Assembly (NCBI RefSeq): GCF_002943465.1
Contig: NZ_PTQY01000003.1
Coordinates: 186,001-250,000, forward strand
DNA: 64,000 bases
Source of the DNA: Rhodoferax sp. TS-BS-61-7
GTDB lineage: Bacteria > Pseudomonadota > Gammaproteobacteria > Burkholderiales > Burkholderiaceae_C
Reading direction: 5' to 3'
In this document: in pieces, positions 1 to 8,222 of the stretch
Numbering within the stretch: the stretch's first letter is position 1
How the letters are laid out: every line of letters begins with the position of its first letter
Translations under genes and position numbers: made by a program
The notes under the pieces: generated by a model
Databases searched by the model: none
What the model was told of the DNA's origin: nothing
What the model saw: only the letters and a program-made list of their open reading frames with translations

Positions 1-1101
1 GTCCATCTTGGAGACGATGCCGGAAGGTGCCTTGAAAGTCTGGCCAGCCATGGCGGCAATCACCTTGTCGACTTCGGTGGTCTTGGCCTTCTCGACGGCT
101 TGTTTCCACATGTTGATACCGATGTAGGTGGCTTCCATCGGGTCGTTGGTCAAAGGTTTGTCTTTGTGACCGGCGATGCCCTTGGCCTTGGCGTAGGCAG
201 ACCACTTCTTGATGAAGTCGGTGTTGGCAGGATTCTTGATCGACTGGAAGTAGTTCCAGGCGGCCAAGTGGCCCACCAGCGGCTTGGTGTCCACGCCGCG
301 CAACTCTTCTTCACCCACCGAGAAGGCCACCACGGGCACGTCCTTGGCCTTCAGGCCGGCGTTGCCGAGTTCCTTGTAGAAAGGCACGTTGGAGTCACCA
401 TTGATGGTGGACACCACGGCGGTCTTGCCACCGGCAGCAAATTTCTTCACGTCCGCCACGATGGTTTGGTAATCGCTGTGGCCGAAGGGGGTGTACTTCT
501 CGTCAATGTCGGTGTCCTTCACGCCCTTGCTCTTCAGGTAGGCGCGCAGGATCTTGTTGGTGGTGCGGGGGTACACATAGTCAGTGCCCAGCAGCACCCA
601 ACGCTTGGCGCCGCCGCCTTCTTTGCTCATCAGGTAGTCCACTGCGGGAATGGCTTGCTGGTTGGGCGCAGCACCGGTGTAGAACACGTTTTTGGACAGC
701 TCTTCACCTTCGTACTGCACGGGGTAAAACAGCAGGCCGTTCAGTTCTTCCACCACGGGCAACACGGACTTGCGGGACACCGAGGTCCAGCAACCAAAGA
801 TCACGTCGACCTTGTCTTGTGTCAGCAGCTGCTTGGTTTTTTCAGCAAACAGGGGCCAGTTGGAAGCGGGGTCCACGATGACGGGTTCGAGCTTCTTGCC
901 CAGCAAGCCGCCCTTGGCGTTGATTTCGTCAATGGCCATCAACACGGTGTCTTTCAACACGGTTTCCGAAATGGCCATGGTGCCGGACAGGCTGTGCAAA
1001 ATGCCAACCTTGATGGTGTCGGCAGCGTAGGCTGGCAAAGCAGACAGGGTGGTCAAGGCGACCGCAGCGGTCAAGGCCTTCAAAGAAAATCGACGTTGCA
1101 T
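1..1101 (-). CDS. urtA: Urea ABC transporter substrate-binding protein, 3' end cut by window edge
   Basis: Periplasmic binding protein that captures urea for the UrtBCDE ABC importer. The minus-strand frame is open for exactly 367 codons from ATG at 1101 to the window edge, so the C-terminus is missing. It opens with a basic and hydrophobic Sec signal peptide (MQRRFSLKALTAA..., cleavage near AYA-ADT), then the mature start KVGILHSLSGTMAISET, which is typical of UrtA rather than generic branched-chain amino acid binders. Other UrtA-like segments are VIFGCWTSVSRKSVLPV, LFYPVQYEG and NDPMEATYIGINMW. A GGAG ribosome site lies about 8 nt upstream of the ATG. urtBCDE would be expected to the left of the window. 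The urease operon lies 16 kb away in the opposite direction, so uptake and hydrolysis genes are separated here. Confidence 0.88.
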   Translation of the reverse strand, partial: MQRRFSLKALTAAVALTTLSALPAYAADTIKVGILHSLSGTMAISETVLKDTVLMAIDEINAKGGLLGKKLEPVIVDPASNWPLFAEKTKQLLTQDKVDVIFGCWTSVSRKSVLPVVEELNGLLFYPVQYEGEELSKNVFYTGAAPNQQAIPAVDYLMSKEGGGAKRWVLLGTDYVYPRTTNKILRAYLKSKGVKDTDIDEKYTPFGHSDYQTIVADVKKFAAGGKTAVVSTINGDSNVPFYKELGNAGLKAKDVPVVAFSVGEEELRGVDTKPLVGHLAAWNYFQSIKNPANTDFIKKWSAYAKAKGIAGHKDKPLTNDPMEATYIGINMWKQAVEKAKTTEVDKVIAAMAGQTFKAPSGIVSKMD

Positions 1102-1259
1102 GTGGGCTTCTCCGTGGGGTTAAAAAAATCTGTCTCGCCCAAACCGTGCTTCGCTGACGAAGCGCTGGTTGGATGCGATGAGGTGACTTTAGGGACCCGG
1201 GGCAGAAACCGAAATACGCCGTGTGGCGTACAACATGGCGATCAGGGGCAACGCGTTTA

Positions 1260-1309
1260 TGCTATTAATTTAGTAGCTGTTTGCGAAAATCTCATAAGGG
1301 CTGGAGGCC
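1260..1309 (+). repeat. Dispersed ~50-bp palindromic repeat, copy 1 (diverged)
   Basis: Diverged copy of the repeat found ten times in the window (approximate consensus: TGCTA, ~10 variable bases, TAGCTGCTTGCGCA, ~8 bases, GGGGGCTAGAGGCC). This copy reads TAGCTGTTTGCG... AGGGCTGGAGGCC. Its last bases form part of the TAG stop codon of the adjacent minus-strand LysR gene. Confidence 0.65.
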
Positions 1310-2217
1310 TAAATGGCTTGTAAATAGTCGTCTACCACCTGTGCCAGCCAGTCCATCACCACGCGTACGCGTTTGGACTGGTTGCGCCGGTTGGCGTACA
1401 CCAGCGTCAAGGGCATGGGCGGCGCCACATGCTGCGGCAACAGCTCCACCAGCAGGCCGCGGCGCAGCAAGTCCAACACGCCCACACACGGCACCTGGAT
1501 GATGCCCAGCCCTGCGGCACAGGCAGAGGCATAGGCTTCCGCGTTGTTCACCGTCACGGCACCCTGCATGGGCACGGACAGCAGCGCCCCACCCTCCAGG
1601 TACTCAAACGCATCGGGCTTGGCGCCCAGGGTGTTGGTGTAGTGCACCAGGTGGTGGGAGGCCAGATCGGCCGGGTGCAGCGGCGTGCCCTGCTGCCGCA
1701 AGTAGGCAGGGCTGGCGCAGTTCACCATGCGCATGTTTCCCAGTGGCCGCGCCACCAGGCTGGTGTCGCCCACCGTGCCCGAGCGCAGCACGCAGTCAAA
1801 GCCCTCGCGTACCAGGTCCACCCGGCGCTCGGTGCTGCTGATCTCCAGCTCCAGCAGCGGGTGCTGCGCCAGCAGCTCTGGCAGGCGTGGAATGACGGCG
1901 TGGCGCGCCATGCTGGTGCTCATGTCGATGCGCACGCGGCCCCGCAGGTTCTGCACGCCCTGCTGCTGGAACATGGTTTGCACCTCGTCCACATCGGCCA
2001 GCAGATCCTTGCAGCGCTCGTAAAACACCTGGCCGTCTTGCGTGGGCTGCACCTTGCGCGTGGTGCGGTGCAAAAGCCGCGTGCCCAACTCGGCTTCGAG
2101 CTGTTGCACGGCGGTGGACACACTGGCCTTGGGCAGGCCCAGCGCGTCGGCCGCCTGCGTAAAGCTGGCCAGCTCAGCCACGCGGGTGAAGATCAACATG
2201 CGGTCCAATGTGCTCAT
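1309..2217 (-). CDS. LysR-family transcriptional regulator
   Basis: Full-length LysR-type activator or repressor of 302 aa. Residues 1-60 form the winged helix-turn-helix (FTRVAELASFTQAADALGL, then PKASVSTAVQQLE), and residues ~90-295 the substrate-binding effector domain. It is transcribed away from the SDR gene at 2319 with a 101-bp gap, the usual arrangement in which the regulator controls its divergent neighbour. The inducer is not recognisable. The TAG stop lies in a repeat copy, so the last codons may have been set by repeat insertion. A second LysR/SDR module with the same spacing but a truncated regulator lies at 3306-4412. Confidence 0.9.
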   Translation of the reverse strand: MSTLDRMLIFTRVAELASFTQAADALGLPKASVSTAVQQLEAELGTRLLHRTTRKVQPTQDGQVFYERCKDLLADVDEVQTMFQQQGVQNLRGRVRIDMSTSMARHAVIPRLPELLAQHPLLELEISSTERRVDLVREGFDCVLRSGTVGDTSLVARPLGNMRMVNCASPAYLRQQGTPLHPADLASHHLVHYTNTLGAKPDAFEYLEGGALLSVPMQGAVTVNNAEAYASACAAGLGIIQVPCVGVLDLLRRGLLVELLPQHVAPPMPLTLVYANRRNQSKRVRVVMDWLAQVVDDYLQAI

Positions 2218-2318
2218 TGTTCAATTATTACGAACAAATCAATCACTTTATAGATATTTATCAAATCCAAACCGCTCAATAGACTCGCATCCATCACCAA
2301 CCCACCAAGGAAGCCTGC
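2218..2318. promoter_or_regulatory. Divergent LysR/SDR intergenic region
   Basis: AT-rich 101-bp region between the two divergent start codons, far lower in GC than its flanks. It contains imperfect dyads such as TATAGATATTTATC, compatible with a T-N11-A LysR box, but no single operator can be fixed by eye. Confidence 0.45.
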
Positions 2319-3092
2319 ATGTCTACCACCCCCTCCTCCACCCCCATCGCACTCGTCACCGGCGGCAGCCGTGGCCTGGGCAAAAACACGGCGCTGCACC
2401 TTGCGAAGAACGGCAGCGACGTCATCCTTACCTACCGCAGCCAGGCTGCCGAAGCGCAGGCCGTGGTGGCCGAGATCACCGCGCTGGGCCGCCGCGCCGT
2501 AGCCCTGCAGCTGGACACCGGCGACAGCACGAGCTTTGCAGGTTTTGCCGAGCAGGTGAAGGCCGTGCTGGCCACCACCTGGCAGCGCGAACGTTTTGAC
2601 CACCTGGTGAACAACGCCGGTGTGGGCATACGCGCCAGCCTGATGGAAACCACCGAAGCCGAGTTCGACACGCTCATGAACATCCACGTGAAAGGCGTGT
2701 TCTTCCTCACCCAAAAACTGCTGCCGCTGATGAACGACGGCGGACGCATCGTCAACCTCTCCAGCGGCCTGGCCCGTTTTGCGCTGCCCGGCTACGCGGC
2801 CTACGGCACGATGAAGGGTGCCATCGAAACGCTCACGCGCTACATGGCCAAGGAGCTGGGCCCGCGCGGCATTGCGGTCAACGTGGTGGCGCCCGGCGCG
2901 ATTGAGACCGACTTTGGTGGCGGCGCAGTACGCGACAACGCCCAGCTCAACGCCTTTGTGGCCAGCAACACCGCACTGGGCCGTACCGGTGTGCCCGACG
3001 ACATTGGCGCCATGATCGCCTCGCTGCTGACCCCGGCTAACCGCTGGGTGAATGCCCAGCGCATCGAGGCCTCGGGTGGCATGTTTTTGTAA
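2319..3092 (+). CDS. Short-chain dehydrogenase/reductase
   Basis: NAD(P)-dependent oxidoreductase of the classical SDR family, 257 aa. The nucleotide-binding motif is TGGSRGLGKNT (residues ~14-24), the structural motif NNAGVG is near 105, the catalytic Ser is in NLSSGLARF, and the YxxxK pair is YGTMK. The C-terminus carries the Rossmann-fold SDR ending IEASGGMFL. The substrate is unknown. It is closely related to the SDR at 3306-4079 (shared blocks such as NIHxKGxFFLTQKxLPL and ETDFGGGAxRDN), so the pair are paralogues or twice-acquired homologues. It is divergent from, and probably regulated by, the LysR gene at 1309-2217. Confidence 0.9.
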   Translation: MSTTPSSTPIALVTGGSRGLGKNTALHLAKNGSDVILTYRSQAAEAQAVVAEITALGRRAVALQLDTGDSTSFAGFAEQVKAVLATTWQRERFDHLVNNAGVGIRASLMETTEAEFDTLMNIHVKGVFFLTQKLLPLMNDGGRIVNLSSGLARFALPGYAAYGTMKGAIETLTRYMAKELGPRGIAVNVVAPGAIETDFGGGAVRDNAQLNAFVASNTALGRTGVPDDIGAMIASLLTPANRWVNAQRIEASGGMFL

Positions 3093-3119
3093 GACCCCAG
3101 CGGTGCGCTGAGGCGCACT

Positions 3120-3300
3120 GGTGACAGGCACAGCACCGACCAGCGCGCCGTCTTTGGCGAGTCGAGAAAACACCTTGGAGCGAGTTGCAGCTGCGGCCTT
3201 GATATCGACGTCGAAACCGACAGTGATACCCAGCTAATCCAACTGCACTGCAGCGACATGGATGAAGTCACCAATAACGACTAAGCGCTTATTCGCTTCG
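3120..3300 (-). pseudogene. Remnant of an MBL-fold hydrolase-like gene
   Basis: Read on the minus strand, this gap between two convergent SDR genes translates to EANKRLVVIGDFIHVAAVQLD, a stop, then LGITVGFDVDIKAAAATRS and KVFSRLAKDGALVGAVPV. That resembles the C-terminal third of metallo-beta-lactamase-fold hydrolases (GDxxH..., FDxD...AAATR, DGxLV). It has no start, an internal TAG and a truncated end, so it is a decayed fragment. The family call is from memory of the motif pattern and is moderate at best. Confidence 0.45.
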
Positions 3301-3305
3301 CTGGA

Positions 3306-4079
3306 TCAGAGCAACACGCCGCCGGAAGCTTCGATGCGTTGGCCATTGAGCCAACCCGTGCCTTCGGACAGTAGCGCTGCAGCCACACCACCAATGTCAT
3401 CCGGCAGCCCGTTGCGACCCAGCGTAGTCATACCGGCCCATTGCGTATTGAGGTCGTTGTTGTCACGCAGCGCGCCGCCACCAAAGTCTGTTTCGGTGGC
3501 GCCCGGTGCAATCACGTTGACGCTGATGTTGCGCGCCCCCAATTCCTTGGCCATAAACCGCGTCAGCACCTCGACGCCGCCCTTCGCCGCAGCGTAGGCT
3601 GCATAGCCGCCGAAAGTAAAGCGTGTCAAACCTGACGACGTGTTGAGGATGCGCCCGCCATCCTCGATCAATGGCAGCATCTTCTGCGTAAGAAAGAAGG
3701 TGCCCTTCAGATGGATGTTGATCATCGAGTCGAACTCTTGCTCGGTCGTATCGGTAAGAGGGGCATACACACCAGTGCCGGCGTTGTTGACGAGATAGTC
3801 AAAACGCTCGCGCTGCCAGGTCTCTTGCAGCGTTGTCTTCACATCGCGAGCAAAGTCGGCAAACGTGCCAGCAGAGCCCACATCGAGGGGCAGTGCAACG
3901 GCGCGTCGTCCCATGGCTTCGATCTGCTTGACAACGGCCATCGCTTCGTCGGCACTGCTCAAGTAGGTGACGATCACGTCGACGCCTTGTGCAGCAAGGC
4001 TCAAAGCGGTACTGCGTCCAATCCCACGGCTTGCACCGGTGACCAAGGCAATCCGGTTGGGTTTTGTGGTCATGTTCAT
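3306..4079 (-). CDS. Short-chain dehydrogenase/reductase, paralogue of the 2319 gene
   Basis: Classical SDR oxidoreductase of 257 aa, the same length as its paralogue. It has TGASRGIGRST as the cofactor motif, NNAGTG, NTSSGLTRF with the catalytic Ser, and YAAAK as the Tyr-Lys pair. It ends IEASGGVLL. It faces the truncated LysR gene at 4182 across 102 bp, mirroring the first LysR/SDR pair. Its original regulator is therefore probably inactive, and its expression may be constitutive or controlled by another LysR protein. Substrate unknown. Confidence 0.9.
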   Translation of the reverse strand: MNMTTKPNRIALVTGASRGIGRSTALSLAAQGVDVIVTYLSSADEAMAVVKQIEAMGRRAVALPLDVGSAGTFADFARDVKTTLQETWQRERFDYLVNNAGTGVYAPLTDTTEQEFDSMINIHLKGTFFLTQKMLPLIEDGGRILNTSSGLTRFTFGGYAAYAAAKGGVEVLTRFMAKELGARNISVNVIAPGATETDFGGGALRDNNDLNTQWAGMTTLGRNGLPDDIGGVAAALLSEGTGWLNGQRIEASGGVLL

Positions 4080-4181
4080 AAAGTTCTCCTAAAGGTTGGT
4101 TGGGATGGGAGGAATTTACGGTTCTTAAAGCAGTAGATAAAGTAGCTAAAATTTAACTTACTGTTTTCCTTGGAGGAACAA

Positions 4182-4412
4182 TTGGATCTGAGCGATTTAC
4201 GGATTTTTTGTCGTGTTGCCGAACTCACCAGCTTCACCAAGGCGGCCGAGCATCTCAACATGGCAAAAGGCCGTGTGTCGACCATCGTCCAATTGCTGGA
4301 AACAGAAGTGGGTAGGCGTCAGTGTGACAAATGGCATGGCGCGCTTTACTTGAGATTTGTCCGGAAGAAAGTGGTTAGCTTGTCGAACGGGATCACGTCC
4401 ACTCGGTCATAG
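4182..4412 (+). pseudogene. Truncated LysR regulator, HTH only
   Basis: TTG start at 4182 with GGAGGA four to five bases upstream gives M(L)DLSDLRIFCRVAELTSF, then TKAAEHLNMAKGRVSTIVQ, a typical LysR helix-turn-helix. Homology stops near 4312 (after LLETEVG), and the frame then runs into the 3' end of the opposing hydrolase gene, stopping at 4412. The whole effector domain is missing, so this is a remnant created by a deletion or rearrangement. A short HTH-only protein could in principle still bind DNA. Confidence 0.75.
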
Positions 4413-5461
4413 AGATCGGTGTGGACAGCTCCCGGGACAATCACGAGCTCTTTCGGTTGCGCAGCTGCTGCGTAGGCGGTTTCGCTGAAGTAGCGCGAAT
4501 GGGCTTTTTCGCCATGGATGAACAAAACAGGACGGGGTGAAATTTCGGCAATGTGGGTCATCAGCGGTGCATTCAGGTAAGGCAGGATGCCAGTTACCGT
4601 AAAGGAACCATTCGAATTGATGGCCCGTGGGTGGAAACCGCGCTTGGGAGACTTGTAGTAGTCGGCGTACTCCACCATGAATTGCGGCTCGCCACCTTTG
4701 AGCACATTGAACATCGGGAGCATCGCCGGGCTACCGCTTTCTGCATCCTTCCACCGCTGTTGGCTCATCTGCCCCAGCATCTGCGCACGCTGCTCAGCTG
4801 TCGTGCTGTCGTTGTAGCCCTTGGTCAAGACGCGGGCCATGTCGTACATGGTGCTCACCGCAACCGCCTTGACGCGCTTGTCCACAGCAACAGCATTCAA
4901 TGCCAAGCCACCCCAACCGCAAATGCCGATGACGCCGATACGCTCGCGATCCACGGAAGATTGCAAACCAAGAAAATCAATGGCTGCGCTGAAATCTTCG
5001 GTGTTGATGTCAGGCGAGGCGATATGGCGAGGCGTGCCGCCGCTTTCGCCGGTGAAGGACGGATCAAAGGCCAGGGTGACGAATCCGCGCTCCGCCATGG
5101 TCTGCGCATAGAGTCCCGACGACTGCTCTTTCACCGCGCCAAAGGGGCCAGCGAGAGCGATAGCCGCCAGCTTGCCGCGGGCGTTTTTGGGCTGGTACAA
5201 GTCTGCAGCCAAGGCTATGCCAAAGCGGTTTGTGAAACTGACTTTTTTATGCTCCACTTTGTCGCTTTTGGCAAAGGTCTTGTCCCATGCCGGGCTGAGT
5301 GGAAGTGCTGACTGCGCGGAGGCTTGGCCTGTGGCGGCCATACCGACGCTCAAAGCGGCAATGCTGGTGCCAGTCATTTTCAATACGCCACGGCGTCCCA
5401 TGTCGGTTGTATCTTGGCGGGTGACTTCATTGTTTGGCTCATTGAATTTGTTCATGTTCAT
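4346..5461 (-). CDS. Tat-exported alpha/beta hydrolase, dienelactone hydrolase-like
   Basis: Predicted exported hydrolase of 371 aa. Residues 20-50 form a twin-arginine-type signal (GRRGVLKMTG followed by a hydrophobic stretch and ASA-Q). The alpha/beta-hydrolase fold follows, with the nucleophile elbow GICGWGG, which puts a cysteine where most members have serine, as in dienelactone hydrolases. The C-terminal PRPVLFIHGE and GAVHTDLYD supply the acid/His region. The substrate is unknown. The last ~65 bp overlap the tail of the truncated LysR frame. The gene diverges from the AraC regulator at 5683, which probably controls it. Confidence 0.8.
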   Translation of the reverse strand: MNMNKFNEPNNEVTRQDTTDMGRRGVLKMTGTSIAALSVGMAATGQASAQSALPLSPAWDKTFAKSDKVEHKKVSFTNRFGIALAADLYQPKNARGKLAAIALAGPFGAVKEQSSGLYAQTMAERGFVTLAFDPSFTGESGGTPRHIASPDINTEDFSAAIDFLGLQSSVDRERIGVIGICGWGGLALNAVAVDKRVKAVAVSTMYDMARVLTKGYNDSTTAEQRAQMLGQMSQQRWKDAESGSPAMLPMFNVLKGGEPQFMVEYADYYKSPKRGFHPRAINSNGSFTVTGILPYLNAPLMTHIAEISPRPVLFIHGEKAHSRYFSETAYAAAAQPKELVIVPGAVHTDLYDRVDVIPFDKLTTFFRTNLK

Positions 5462-5682
5462 TTCTCTGGTGGGGCTTGTATCGGTGTTTTCATCGTCGTC
5501 GTTTCAGCGAATTTGTTCGTCCTCATGCAGCGACAATGGACATGATTCTCTCGATCAAACCCGAGTTTCAATAGCAAGATACTGCGCCTTTCTTGCCTAA
5601 TCCTCCGCCATGGCGGATTCCCGGGTAGGCCTTACAGAGCATGCGTCTTATCATCGCGCCATGGAAAATTCCGAGACACACC

Positions 5683-6618
5683 ATGACTTCTGAAGATCTG
5701 ACCAAGCAACGCTCTGATCTGACGCTCAAAACCCTGCACACAGGCATGACGGAGGTCATCGGTCGCTGGACGAAGGGAAAAGAAGACTGTTTAACCCCGA
5801 TCAAAAATCTGCTCTTTTTCCGGCGCGAAGCCCCCAGCGTGCCTTGTGCCTGCACGATCGAGCCCAGCGTGCTGTTTGTGGTGCAAGGTGCAAAGCAATT
5901 GCTACTGGGTGAACAAGCCTTTGCCTACGACACCGAGCATTTCCTGCTGAACTCACTGGATCTGCCCGCCAGTTCACAGGTCCTTAGAGCAAACCCCGAT
6001 CGACCTTGCCTGGGCTTGATGATCAGGCTGGACCTGCGCGTCATGGCAGACATCATTGCGCAAACTGGCATGCCACCACCGCGTGATCGAGTCGCCGACG
6101 GCAGCACGGCAATCGGCACCGTCACGCCCGCATTGTTGGAGCCGGTAAGTCGCTTGTTGGCGTTGCTTGAGGAGCCTGATGCGATTGCGGTTGTATCGCC
6201 ACTGATTGAGCGGGAAATTCACTTTCGTCTGCTGAAGAGTGACCTCGGCGGACGTCTTTGGCGTATGGCATCCGTAGGAAGCCAGAGCCACCGGATTGTG
6301 CGCGCCGTTGACTGGCTCAGAGAAAATTACGCCCAACCACTTCGCATTGACGAACTTGCAGCGCATGTGCAAATGAGTCCATCTACGCTGCATCACCACT
6401 TTCGTTTGCTCACGGCGATGAGTCCCCTGCAGTACCAGAAATGGCTGCGCTTGAACGAAGCGAAGCGTTTGATGCTCAATGAGCACCTCGACGCAGCCAA
6501 TGCTGCGTTCCAAACCGGTTACGAAAGTCCCTCGCAGTTCAGCCGTGAATACGCTCGTCTTTTCGGTGTGACTCCCAAACGGGACATCAATGGATTACGG
6601 CGCAGCAATGTGACGTGA
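5683..6618 (+). CDS. AraC-family transcriptional regulator
   Basis: Regulator of ~311 aa with an N-terminal AraC_N-type cupin/ligand domain (TIEPSVLFVVQGAKQL) and a C-terminal double helix-turn-helix (residues ~215-310: LRIDELAAHVQMSPSTLHHHF, FQTGYESPSQFSREYARLFG, then TPKRD). It is divergent from the Tat-exported hydrolase with a gap of about 220 bp, so that gene is the likely target. An in-frame ATG at 5641 would give 325 aa; neither start has a strong ribosome site, so the N-terminus is uncertain. Confidence 0.85.
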   Translation: MTSEDLTKQRSDLTLKTLHTGMTEVIGRWTKGKEDCLTPIKNLLFFRREAPSVPCACTIEPSVLFVVQGAKQLLLGEQAFAYDTEHFLLNSLDLPASSQVLRANPDRPCLGLMIRLDLRVMADIIAQTGMPPPRDRVADGSTAIGTVTPALLEPVSRLLALLEEPDAIAVVSPLIEREIHFRLLKSDLGGRLWRMASVGSQSHRIVRAVDWLRENYAQPLRIDELAAHVQMSPSTLHHHFRLLTAMSPLQYQKWLRLNEAKRLMLNEHLDAANAAFQTGYESPSQFSREYARLFGVTPKRDINGLRRSNVT

Positions 6619-6836
6619 TGCTATTCACATGAAATGGTTTCGCCCGGCTGGTATTCGTAGCTGCCCATTCCAAACGGCTGCTATACGTCACTGATTTCAA
6701 TGGAGTGAATATCCGCTCTGGGCCGGATACTGCAATGGGCCGGGTCCAGTTTGGGGGCAGCCACCAAGGACAGGCGTCGGAAAATAGGCTGCTCTCTACC
6801 CAATCCGCATGGCCGACAGATGGATGCACGGTACCC

Positions 6837-7250
6837 TCAAAGCTTGACGTTCGTGCGCAGCAGCGCTGTTCTCAACTCGCGGCTGGCCGGTTTTGAAACA
6901 TCCACGCCTTGCACCGCAAGGTTGAACTGTGAGCCTGGTCTGATGTTGGTTGGCAGTACTTTTTTTAAGGGATTCGTAGTGGGGTACTTGCCATCCGCAG
7001 GACACATGCGAACGGAGAACCCGAATTCGTCGAGTACACCTTTCGCGTACAACTCCGCCAATTGCTGAAACGACACGAATGTTGACCGCCTCACTTCTTT
7101 GCCCCCTGGCTCACCGATGCCACGAACGATCTCGAATTTGCCAAGTGAGTCGCGTTGGGTATTCGTGAAGGGATGCAGCACCAACGTCACACGAGGCCCT
7201 CCCTTTACGGGCGTTAGCGTGTGCTCTACGGCGATATCCGTTAACAGCAT
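6837..7250 (-). CDS. Hypothetical protein, 137 aa
   Basis: I do not recognise this protein. I place the start at ATG 7250 (MLLTDIAVEHTLTPVKGG) because AAGGA lies about 8 nt upstream; the frame is open further upstream to 7412, but that part is compositionally unlike protein. The product is soluble, with no signal peptide or membrane segment, and has a mixed beta-rich pattern (GPRVTLVLHPF, FEIVRGIGEPGGKEVRR). It overlaps no neighbour and sits between the AraC gene and the DODA gene. The 218 bp before its 3' end (6619-6836) show nothing recognisable. Confidence 0.55.
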   Translation of the reverse strand: MLLTDIAVEHTLTPVKGGPRVTLVLHPFTNTQRDSLGKFEIVRGIGEPGGKEVRRSTFVSFQQLAELYAKGVLDEFGFSVRMCPADGKYPTTNPLKKVLPTNIRPGSQFNLAVQGVDVSKPASRELRTALLRTNVKL

Positions 7251-7398
7251 GTCGTTTTCCTTGTAATTCCATAAGCCACCGGGGAGCCGATGCCCCTGAG
7301 ATGCGCAGTGTGTAACCTGGACAACCCGCATCGTGCGGGGACGGACTTTAACTGAACAACTGCAAAAGGCAGGCTGATACCAAGCACGTGCGCAGCAA

Positions 7399-8202
7399 TT
7401 AGACCTCCCCAAACCGGAAGCTGGACGCCGTCACACCGCCAAAAATTGCGTCCTCGTGGTAGACGCAGACGGCGCTGTCAGCCTCGGCCGCACCCACGGC
7501 CACCATCAGCGGCAGCAGGTGCTCTTCGCGCGGGTGGCACAGGCGCGCCGCCGGCGCTTGCTCCCAGTCCAACAGGTGCTGGGTGCGTTGCGCGGGCGCG
7601 GCGGCTAAGGCAGTTTGCAGCCAAGCATCAAAGGCCGCCGAAGGCGCCTGACCTGCACGGCCAAAGGCGCGCAGGTTGTGGTAACTCAGGCCACTGCCCA
7701 CGATGAGTACACCTTCGCCGCGCAGCGGCGCAAGGGCACGGCCCAAGGCAAGGTGCTGTGCCGGGTCCAGCCCGGTGCGCAAGGACATTTGCAACACCGG
7801 CACCTCGGCGTCGGGGAACATCACAGCCAGGGGAACAAAGGTGCCGTGGTCGTAGCCGCGCTGCGGGTCCTGCGCCACCGGCAGGCCGGCCGCTTCCAAC
7901 AGGCCCTGCACCCGTGCCGCCAAGGCAGGTGCGCCGGGCGCGGGGTAGACCACCTCGTAGGTGTGGGGCGGAAAACCACCGTAGTCGTACACCATGCCGG
8001 GCGCCGGGCTGCTGCCCAGCGTGAAGGCACGCGCCTCCCAGTGCGCGGTGACCATGAGCACGGCCTTGGGCGTTTGGCCCAGTTGGCTGGGAATGTCGGC
8101 TAACGACTGGGCCAGCGGCTGCATGGCAGGGGCCATCTCGGGCATCCAGGGCCAGGGGCCGCCGCCGTGTGAGATGAAGTAGGTGGGCAAACGTTGGGAC
8201 AT
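7399..8202 (-). CDS. DODA-type extradiol aromatic ring-opening dioxygenase
   Basis: Class III extradiol dioxygenase of the 4,5-DOPA dioxygenase/YgiD type, 267 aa, expected to cleave catechol-like rings or act on related substrates. Visible family signatures are the N-terminal TYFISHGGGP, VTAHWEAR, the YDYGGFPPHTYEV segment, YDHGTFVPL and VGSGLSYHNL. The conserved histidines of these blocks are the expected metal and catalytic residues. It is followed on the same strand by no obvious pathway partner. The ABC ATPase ends upstream at 8223, 20 bp before this start, so the two may be co-transcribed. Confidence 0.9.
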   Translation of the reverse strand: MSQRLPTYFISHGGGPWPWMPEMAPAMQPLAQSLADIPSQLGQTPKAVLMVTAHWEARAFTLGSSPAPGMVYDYGGFPPHTYEVVYPAPGAPALAARVQGLLEAAGLPVAQDPQRGYDHGTFVPLAVMFPDAEVPVLQMSLRTGLDPAQHLALGRALAPLRGEGVLIVGSGLSYHNLRAFGRAGQAPSAAFDAWLQTALAAAPAQRTQHLLDWEQAPAARLCHPREEHLLPLMVAVGAAEADSAVCVYHEDAIFGGVTASSFRFGEV

Positions 8203-8222
8203 GGTGGGTCTCCTTCAAACAA

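Noticed and set aside
100..1323. 407-codon open frame on the plus strand
   Set aside because: It is antisense to urtA; the translation is His/Val/Gly-rich with no domain, the usual shadow of a GC-rich gene.
5560..5600. Possible eleventh repeat copy (AGATACTGCGCC...)
   Set aside because: Only GATACTGCGC matches; both flanks fail to align with the consensus.
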